DNA from: Dermanyssus gallinae
Taxonomy: Eukaryota > Arthropoda > Arachnida > Mesostigmata > Dermanyssidae
DNA: 64,000 nucleotides
Assembly: GCA_003439945.1 (NCBI GenBank)
Contig: QVRM01006426.1
Span: 85,506 to 149,505, forward strand
Direction: 5' to 3'
The notes beneath the pieces are model-generated. The model ran no database searches, was not told the origin of the DNA, and saw only the letters and a list, made by a program, of their open reading frames with translations. Position 1 is the stretch's first letter. The number at the start of each line of letters is the position of its first letter. Positions 57,235-64,000 of this stretch are shown one piece after another. Made by a program: the position numbers and the translations under genes.

Positions 57235-58722
57235 GCGTCTTAGGGCATGGCGCTTAGGACCAACGGGTTTCTTCACTTCGAAAGCTGATAACAGCCTGAT
57301 GACTGGACCCAGAAGATTGGCAAGGTTACGAAGTGCGCTGGCTGCCTTAGGGTCGAGCCCGCTTAGCATCTTTGCAGCGCTGGCGAGTCCTGCGAGGGGG
57401 TCTGCCTTCTGATTAGAACGCGCCCTCGATGGCGGCAAGTCTATCCAGGTAGTGCCAGAGGCTCGGCGACGTCTCATCTGGCGGGGGCGTTGGCGTTTCG
57501 TAGGTTTTAATGCCTTGAGTGGGGCGAGCGTGATGGTCTTATCGGACGTACCGTCAAAACTGGGGGAAACGATGTCACGGACCACTGAGGCATAGGAACG
57601 AGGAACGTTCTCCCCTGTCTCGCACGGTGTCAGATTTGGCCGGACTACTGGTTTTTCTACGATAGTGGCAGCAGGGTAGTTGGACTGGACCTGGCGAAGA
57701 ACACGTGCACCGATAATAGTCTTGCTCTTTTCCCAAGCTATTGCGTAAACCGGACACGAAGAGGACGCCGATCTGTGCGCACCTCCACAACTTGCGCATT
57801 TTGGAGCATTTTTACAGTCCTTGACTAGATGTCGGTTACTGCCGCAGTTCACACATGCCACTTGGCCGCTACATGCAGATGCGAGATGACCTAACCGCTG
57901 ACATTTGAAGCATCTAGTGGGACGTGGTGGCTTGACTGTCACCGCGTGGGTCTGAAAACCAAGATACACGGTGGCCGGCGGGGCCCCTTTGAATTTAAGT
58001 AGCACCTTCTTTGTAGGAATAGTAGCTTGTTGTGGGCGGGTACCTGTTCGTCTGCAAATGCGCTTGACTTCTATAACGCCGGCGGGGCTAAGTTCCTGCA
58101 GGATCTCTTCTTCCTGAAAGTCTGGGCTAACATGGCTGATGGCACCCCAGATATTGTCAATATTCCTTGATGTTGCTTTGACTTGCAACCCAGCTAGTTC
58201 AGTGATGCCCATTAGTTTGCGTGCGTCCTCGAGCTTATCGACGGTAGCTGAGATTTGTCCATTCCGTGCCGAAATGTTAGCGTCTGCCACTTTTAGGTGT
58301 AGATCCTTGCACATTCCTAACATGTTGCCTCCGAACAGTGTGCTGCCGTCCTCAGCTGCACTGAAGGTTACGCGGAAAACCTTGTGTACACCTGATTCTA
58401 CCATTTGCTTAAGCTTTGCTAAGGCTTCTTCATTTTTTTTAATATTGCGCTGCCTGCTTTTATTTACAACCTTCTTGAAACCTTCTTCTTTTTCCTGTTC
58501 CTGAGGTGCCGCCTCGGTGTTGATAACCTGCATTGAGTCTTGGGCATCGCCACTCGGTCTCGCACGTTTCACACCAAGTTGTCGGCATTCCTTAATGTCC
58601 GCGGGCGCTGTTTTGCCATCACTTTCGCACGTGGGCGATGCGGCTGCCTTTGACGTATCACAATCTGCCTCAGTGTTGCTCTCCACAGAGGTGGTGGTCG
58701 TCCTCAGTCGTGATATATCAAG
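57223..58722 (-). CDS. R2L-beta ORF1: gag-like protein with three CCHC knuckles
   Basis: A 487-codon frame (from a GTG at 58686; open to 58722 without an ATG) is intact to TAA at 57223-57225. Order: Lys/Glu-rich N terminus, an RRM-like region with LKFKGAPPATVYLGF before the knuckles, three CCHC fingers (CFKCQRLGHLASAC, CVNCGSNRHLVKDC, CASCGGAHRSASSSC), RSYASVVRD, an Arg-rich stretch, then a helical end (LASAAKMLS, LRNLANLL). This architecture is known from ORF1 of I, R1 and Jockey elements, where it binds element RNA. Here it precedes an R2-like ORF2. The first in-frame Met lies about 50 codons in, so the native start is unclear or lost. Confidence 0.8.
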   Translation of the reverse strand, partial: LDISRLRTTTTSVESNTEADCDTSKAAASPTCESDGKTAPADIKECRQLGVKRARPSGDAQDSMQVINTEAAPQEQEKEEGFKKVVNKSRQRNIKKNEEALAKLKQMVESGVHKVFRVTFSAAEDGSTLFGGNMLGMCKDLHLKVADANISARNGQISATVDKLEDARKLMGITELAGLQVKATSRNIDNIWGAISHVSPDFQEEEILQELSPAGVIEVKRICRRTGTRPQQATIPTKKVLLKFKGAPPATVYLGFQTHAVTVKPPRPTRCFKCQRLGHLASACSGQVACVNCGSNRHLVKDCKNAPKCASCGGAHRSASSSCPVYAIAWEKSKTIIGARVLRQVQSNYPAATIVEKPVVRPNLTPCETGENVPRSYASVVRDIVSPSFDGTSDKTITLAPLKALKPTKRQRPRQMRRRRASGTTWIDLPPSRARSNQKADPLAGLASAAKMLSGLDPKAASALRNLANLLGPVIRLLSAFEVKKPVGPKRHALRRLRK

Positions 58723-59205
58723 CTAGTCTGGTGGCTTACTACTAAGGTCTCTTTATCTGCCCATGCCATTCCCAAAGTTCAAAACGGGGGCCAAAGTTAC
58801 AGGCCGTAAAATGTTTTTACCAAAACTGCCGTTCGGCAATTTTTAATTCGACTCAAAGTAGATGCACTCGACGCATTGCAGGAAGTGCATCTCACAACAC
58901 TAACACTCGTGATGCTAAACGGAGCCTTCGGCATTACAACTGCTGTTGTTCTCGATTTAGTCTTGACAAAAACTGTTGGTTTCCGTCAACTTTCACGGTC
59001 AACAACATCTGCCCTGCTGTTGTTATTCTGGAAATGCAAGTGCGCGAGCAACTTGTGTCAATTTGTTCTTTATTATTACACCACCTTTCGGTATTGTTGG
59101 TTACATTACGTTACACTTATTCATCAAATCTTGGAAACGGCATTTGTTTCCGTTAATTTTGGACATATATAGAATATGTTGTATATGTATCTCCGGAAGA
59201 TGTCA
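58723..59205. other. No recognisable gene
   Basis: Short frames with no family signature, between two minus-strand LINE copies. The first part may be 5' UTR of R2L-beta. Confidence 0.45.
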
Positions 59206-59207
59206 GC

Positions 59208-60450
59208 GACCTAACGCCCAGATAGCTGGCGCTGACCGACATGTTTCACGATGATATTCGGTGCAGACAAGGCCGCAAAATTTGCAGCAACACTTATCGG
59301 AAGGGTTATGGAACCCAGTGCTTTCCTCATCTTCTGCTCGAAGTGCCTACGGAACTCTCGCAGTGACGCGGTGGTCGGAAGTTGGAAGCGATTCACCAGA
59401 TCCTCAATGAACGGCGTGGTCCTAGACAGACTATAAGTTAGCCTGTTGTGTGCATTTCTAGGGAGGCCCAAAACTCCCTTAAGGAACGTTGCCTTCACCG
59501 TGTCGAGAGCGCTAAGCTGCTGAGCGGACAGGTGTTCCCAAATTAATGTGGTACCATAAGATGCCACCGGGGCCACCTTCAGGTGAAACAGTATTAGAGC
59601 TGTTTTTACTGAGAGCTTCTGTGGAGCCGAGCTTGAGGTCATGGCGACGATGCTGCTATTAATTCGCTGAGATATGTGGGCCGCAAAAGATGTGCCGCTT
59701 GGCGCTAGTTTAACACCCAGGTAAGTAAACTTCGAGACAAATTCTACAGAGGCACTGCCCAAGCTGAGCCTATCACTTGCCTTCAGGGGTCCCCCGGATC
59801 TGAATTTGGTCCCCCGGATCTGAGTTTCATAGCTTTTGTCTTCGATACGTTATTCGGTAAACCATTGATAAGGCCCGGAAGATCACTGAGTAAGACAGAA
59901 TAAAAGCGGGCTAAGATTATCACCCTGGGGTTAGCCGGTGGTTTGTAGGAAAGGCTGGTATTCCTGAATGCCGTCATCTAGAATGACCGGGTTTGCTTTT
60001 AGGATAGCTGCCAGTATCCCCAAAACTCGTGGGCCGACGCCCGCGGCGGCTAGCTTCTCCATCACAATATCCCTGGGGACAGTGTCAAACGCCGCCTTGT
60101 AGTCTACAAATACAGCGTACAGTGCTTGGTGCTTGACGGTCACCTCGTCCACAAGCTCCTGGAATGCAGTCATTGACGAATGTCTCGAATCCATGCTGTT
60201 CCGAAGGGATGATTCCTCTTGCTTCGAGATAGAGGCTAAGCGGGCGTGCCAGGAGGCATGACAACATTTTGTAGATGCAGTGCTATCTGTTGTTGTAAAT
60301 GCGTCGATGAAGTGTTGGTGCAGACGGTCGGAGGCAACTGGACAACTAGAGAACGTAAAGTTTCTTCTAAGGGCGCAGTGAGGCTCAAACCTCGCCCTTC
60401 GAATCATACGATTTTCACTTTCCTTGGCGAACAAGATTTTCTTCAATTAT
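59208..60450 (-). pseudogene. CZ-type LINE fragment with motif C deleted
   Basis: Blocks in minus-strand order: IYKMLSCLLARPLSLYLEARG and IPSEQHGF (one frame), SSMTAFQELVDEVTV with motif A FVDYKAAFDTVPRD (next frame), motif B TG*PQGDNLSPLLF with a stop inside, KTKAMKL (motif D), FTYLGVKLAP (motif E), LFHLKVAPVASYGTTLIWEHL, PFIEDLVNRFQLP and the C-terminal finger CCCKFCGLVCTEYHRETC after a frameshift. YADD is missing between motifs B and D. A 20-bp tandem duplication (ggtcccccggatctgaattt) lies at about 59786-59826. Confidence 0.75.
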
Positions 60451-61095
60451 ATTAGCTGTCGATACCAGTGACGGTGTCTACAATACAAGTCTCGCATCTC
60501 TGGGTGTTCTCTGGAGAGAATGAGAGCCTGAATAACGTAGGTTCTCACACGATAGCAATGTGAGTCGAACCACTCAGGTGACCGACTTCTCTTCAGAGTA
60601 CGCCGACATGTAGAGGAGCGCTCCTGTCAGCATGTCGTAGAGCAGACTTGGCGGCATTTCCAGTAGTTGATTGGGATGCCAAGTGCAAAGCTTCATGCGT
60701 GACTTGTTTACGTCGATGCATTTTCCGAGCCCCTGACGTCTCGGCGTACTAGCGCTCTCACCTCCATATTTAACTTAAACTGTTAAATAAACTGGTACAT
60801 GCTTTTTAAATCCAGTAATTACAAGGCCAATCACTTGTCCGCCATATTCGATGTCTTCTTCAAAACCTGAGTAAGCGAATATATCGATTGTAGAGGACCC
60901 ACCCCTCTGCGGATTATCGCCAGGTCCACCTCCGTCAGACTAAAACGTTAGCGGCGACGAAGTAGTACATATCCAGAATCTATACTCCTCTAGCGCTTGG
61001 CGAACGCCAATTGTCCGGGAAGACGCAGCAGTGACAATGATATCTGGGTTGTTCTGATTGCTTACTGCAACTGCAATATCTCTGTTCAATTTAGA
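60451..61095. other. No recognisable gene
   Basis: Sequence between two LINE fragments. Short frames only, no confident match. Confidence 0.45.
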
Positions 61096-61480
61096 AGAGA
61101 TCATATGTAAGCTATTTAACAAAATGGGTGAACATTTTGCGAATCATTTCCTGTCTCCGAAGCAGTTCGGGTTCAGGAGATCCGCGGCGCAATCCACGAT
61201 CATTAATATGAGGTAGAGCGGACGGTGTCTCGTCCAAGACGCCGTTTGTTTGCAGTCTTGTTGACTGCGTCAATAAAACTCCTCGCGACGTTATGATCAA
61301 CTGTTTCAAGACAAATTAACATAGGTGGAATTTTTCCAGTTTCTTTGATGATAACACGCTGATTGGTGAATGAAGGAGCAAGCTCGAGTAACGCGCAACG
61401 TTGAGACTTGCTCAGGGGGACCCATTGAGCTGCATCTTGTTCACGCTGCTTCTTTCGAATTTTCATTCGCTAACCGATCT
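61096..61480 (+). pseudogene. CZ-LINE RT fragment related to the 50.5-54.4 kb element
   Basis: Shifted frames give KLFNKMGEHFANHFLSPKQF and GFRRSAAQSTI, then LVDCVNKTPRDVMINCFKT (motif A region), FSSFFDDNTLIGE, and AQGDPLSCILFTLLLSNF (motif B). These follow FLDCVKAFDKAPRDLVVKSF, SSFFDEDTLL and PQGDPLSCVSFTLLLADF of the large element block by block. It ends before YADD. Confidence 0.7.
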
Positions 61481-61985
61481 ATTCTTTGTTTTAAACTGGA
61501 CTTTGCTTAAATGTGATTGCACAAAATATCTGTGTAAAGCGTTGTTGTAAAGCCATTTTTTCTGTAAGCAACCGTATATAGAGTATAACACAATATTTTC
61601 AAACAACAATTACGCTGGTTTCTAACTATGGTTGAATGCTTTTAAGATATTTTGTGACTAACTAAATATGTGTAGCATTTTATTAACCATAAAGTTGTGG
61701 CTCGCTTAAAGCTCAATCTTGACGGCCATGTTGTATAACGGGGCGCTAAGTGAGACCCCAATCACTTAATTTATTCATTGTTGAGTTTAGGCCTTTGTAA
61801 AACAGTTATGTGAACTACTGTCCATACACCTCCTTAGGTGCCTTTGTATTTTGGTATGTATATGGTAGGGTAGATTGCAAACACAATAAAATAAATGTAG
61901 GTGTACTGATAGGTCAATGTTTTAAACAAGTACGTGTTTACATTGCCGATGTCTTAAAGTACTTATCAACCCGCTTTTTTCTTAG

Positions 61986-62262
61986 TTGGACATCTGTTTG
62001 CCGTGTTTTTCAAAAATGCAGTTGGAGTTGTTGTTCTATTGCCTTTGGCCATCGGTATGCTGTACTGGACTATGATTAGCATACAACAGGAACGTCCTGA
62101 ACCTCTTGCGAAAAATTCTGCACTAGACAGAATATTCTTTAATCTTCCGATACATTCCTACCGATCACTCTACGTGTTTAATCTTACTAATTATGAAGAT
62201 TTTGTCACCAAAAGACGTGTGCGTCATGCTGTCGTGAGCGAACTCGGTCCTTATGTATTCAG
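61986..62262 (+). CDS. Exon of a second CD36/scavenger-receptor-B family gene
   Basis: A polypyrimidine acceptor (cgcttttttcttag) ends at 61985 and a donor gtcagt follows 62262. The 277-nt exon is open in one frame. It encodes a membrane helix (NAVGVVVLLPLAIGMLYW), FFNLPIHSYRSLYVFNLTN and SELGPYVFR, the N-terminal hallmarks of the family (YVFN-x-TN, E-x-GPYV-[FY]R). It ends with the same split Arg codon (AG|) as exon 2 of the gene at 12.5-21.5 kb, but its 5' boundary lies about 13 codons further upstream. The first exon and everything after it are not recognised; the rest probably lies beyond the window. Confidence 0.85.
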
Positions 62263-62823
62263 GTCAGTGTTCTATAAGAATACGCCCATTAAATAAAGTC
62301 AAATCATGTAATATTGTGTTTTGTAATCATATTTAGCCTAAGCGTGTAGGTGTTGTATTGACTCTGGATGGCTACTCATACAAGCACACACTTGCTACCA
62401 GTTTTCTAGGTCTTGCAGACTCTTGTCTTTGCGTTCTTATATAACGTACGCACTCTGTATAGTTTTGTTTAATACAATTATACTTAATTAACTTCTAACC
62501 GATCTTAACTGATGTGCATCTTTGGGTGCATCACAGTTGACTTACTCTCTCTCCTGGGCAAAGTCTTTGTTTCAGTCTGGCATGCGGGGTCTCTGTGGAA
62601 CCCACGAATTTTCTTTTGCTAGGACTAGATTAGTTGCGTCTTGAAATTAGCCTTGCCAAGCTGCTTGTAGCCATCCACGTTTCATTAAGTGCATACCGGA
62701 AACGTTATTTTTAATATTCAAACATATGTATTCACCACAATATTGGTAGCAAAATACATCGGATGTTGTGCGGAATCTAAAGTGATCCTATGTAGTTGGG
62801 ATTTCATTATCAAACCTCTACTA

Positions 62824-62825
<2 letters not shown>

Positions 62826-62872
<47 letters not shown>
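62826..62872. repeat. (TA)n microsatellite
   Basis: Long TA run in the presumed intron after the CD36-family exon. Confidence 0.95.
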
Positions 62873-62879
62873 ATTTTTA

Positions 62880-64000
62880 CCAGATAGAGGCAAATCTCTT
62901 TTTCACTCTACGAACATCTAACATTTAGCGGACGTTGCGAAGATGCGGTTTGTCAGTAGTAATTTTGCACGGCGGCGAGTTAGGTGGGCAACTTACATGT
63001 TTTAACTGAAGTAAAATAAATAAGGTACGTCAAGATATCCTGGAACACCTAGGTGCTGCTCGCCTTCCTCTCGTACCTCCTGTGGCTTCTTTTCCCGAAT
63101 CCGACTCCGTTGCTAATGGCCTCCCTGTTAGCCCAACGGGGTTTTCTGTGCTACTATGGTGGTAGGTGTTTGGCACAACAAAAGCAATCTGGCGCATATT
63201 GCCGCGCAGTGTCAATCCCGTGTGCACCACGTTTCGTGTATCACCACTTCGATAATCCTCATATTGTACGATTGGGCCATATCTGCCTATACTGTGGCGG
63301 CGTATAGTGCTGTCCATTCCGCGACTGTCCGTGAGAAGCCTCAGTCTTGTTCCGAGTTCGTGGAATATGCGATCTCTCTGTAAGGGCCGTGCCGTGATTA
63401 GGTACTTAGGTACTTGGGTTTCATCTGCTTCGCGGTAATCTCATCGTTAAGTCGGGCCACTATGACGTTTTCCACCGAGTTGTCCCGCGTGTCAAGCGGA
63501 ATTAGATTAACAGTGTGTTTTGCCATATGCACTGCTACCATTCGTCACATGCACGTGAACATCTCGTCCCTTTGCGCGCTGCCTCTTAACATGCGGCGCT
63601 GCAACTTACAGTTGCGCTGCCCGTGCACAATGCACTACTCCTCCACACTGCATTTTCTGCTGTCGTCGAGGGGGGGGGCGGTCGCATAACACACGTTTTC
63701 TGCAGAGCGCACCACACACAGCGACTATCAGCAAGCACCCACGGTCCACACTGCTACATATATTATTTTATGGCTCGGACCGAACGAAGGTTATAGGCGC
63801 GCTTACTTGATCAGAGATGCTCGAGCGAATGGGCAAGAGAGACATGCTAAAATTGGCTCAAAGGTATTAGCCTATTTTTTTTTTATAATACTGAGGTTTT
63901 ATGAGATAACAATTTCCAGCAGTACACTTTCGCTTTACCTCACTGAAAATGAGAGAGTCTTTTCCCGTGCTCCTTGTCCGCGCTAACTGCTCGCTGTGGG
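62880..64000. other. No recognisable gene
   Basis: If the second CD36-family gene continues downstream this is intron. Several frames of 70-95 codons exist on both strands but none has a domain or family signature. Confidence 0.4.

Larger units (their letters stand above)
54440..58722 (-). mobile_element. Near full-length two-ORF R2-like LINE (R2L-beta)
   Basis: In minus-strand order: gag-like ORF1 (58686-57223), C2H2 finger, RT, zinc knuckle, restriction-like endonuclease and a short 3' UTR. ORF2's open frame begins about 13 nt before the ORF1 stop. The element lies tail-to-tail with the plus-strand CZ-LINE. It carries a deletion of RT motif A, a nonsense codon in the endonuclease and a 1-nt deletion near the end. 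The low number of other lesions suggests recent insertion. Element ends are approximate. Confidence 0.8.

Noticed and set aside
63030..63690. Several 70-95 codon frames on both strands
   Set aside because: No domain, no splice context linking them to the CD36-family exon, and frames overlap each other.
1..64000. CRISPR arrays, rRNA, functional tRNA genes, bacterial-type operons
   Set aside because: None found. The only regular array is a 90-bp minisatellite without spacers, and the tRNA-like boxes lack a full cloverleaf.

Overview
This window reads as nuclear DNA from an animal, most likely an arthropod and possibly a mite or tick. Evidence: a multi-exon CD36/scavenger-receptor-B gene with small exons and GT-AG introns, many non-LTR retrotransposons, TA microsatellites and candidate tRNA-derived SINEs. 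No bacterial operon, rRNA, functional tRNA gene or CRISPR is visible. The taxonomic guess is an inference; the host genes are too few to settle it.

Layout. 1-2033: 3' part of an R2-like LINE (R2L-1). 2034-4300: unclassified repeat U-1. 4640-11665: a patchwork of decayed LINE pieces. 12386-21536 (minus): a complete CD36-family gene, which I assembled as 11 coding exons (1806 nt, 601 codons plus stop). 21666-23195: a 90-bp minisatellite of about 17 units just upstream of its start codon. 23200-34565: diverged duplicated blocks (S) and a ~2.9-kb direct duplication (D1, D2), with a third R2-like copy (R2L-3) between. 36820-38165: shattered R2-like copy. 38633-39464 (minus): 5' end of an LTR retrotransposon. 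40640-44700: U-2. 46874-50400: two CZ-LINE fragments and a nested inverted repeat. 50488-54440 (plus): a nearly full-length APE-type LINE with a PHD-like finger in ORF1. 58722-54440 (minus): a nearly full-length two-ORF R2-like element (R2L-beta). 59211-61480: two more LINE fragments. 61986-62262 (plus): one exon of a second CD36-family gene.

Two LINE groups dominate. The R2-like (R2L) group encodes a C2H2 finger, an RT with YLDD, a CCHC-like knuckle and a restriction-like endonuclease. The 'CZ' group (my label) has an AP endonuclease, an RT with YADD and a C-terminal Cys/His finger. The main observation is that R2L copies carry a separate gag-like ORF1 whose end overlaps the start of the R2-like ORF2. 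This is seen at three separate loci, whereas R2 itself has one ORF. Every element copy here is visibly broken, so no autonomous activity is implied for these copies.
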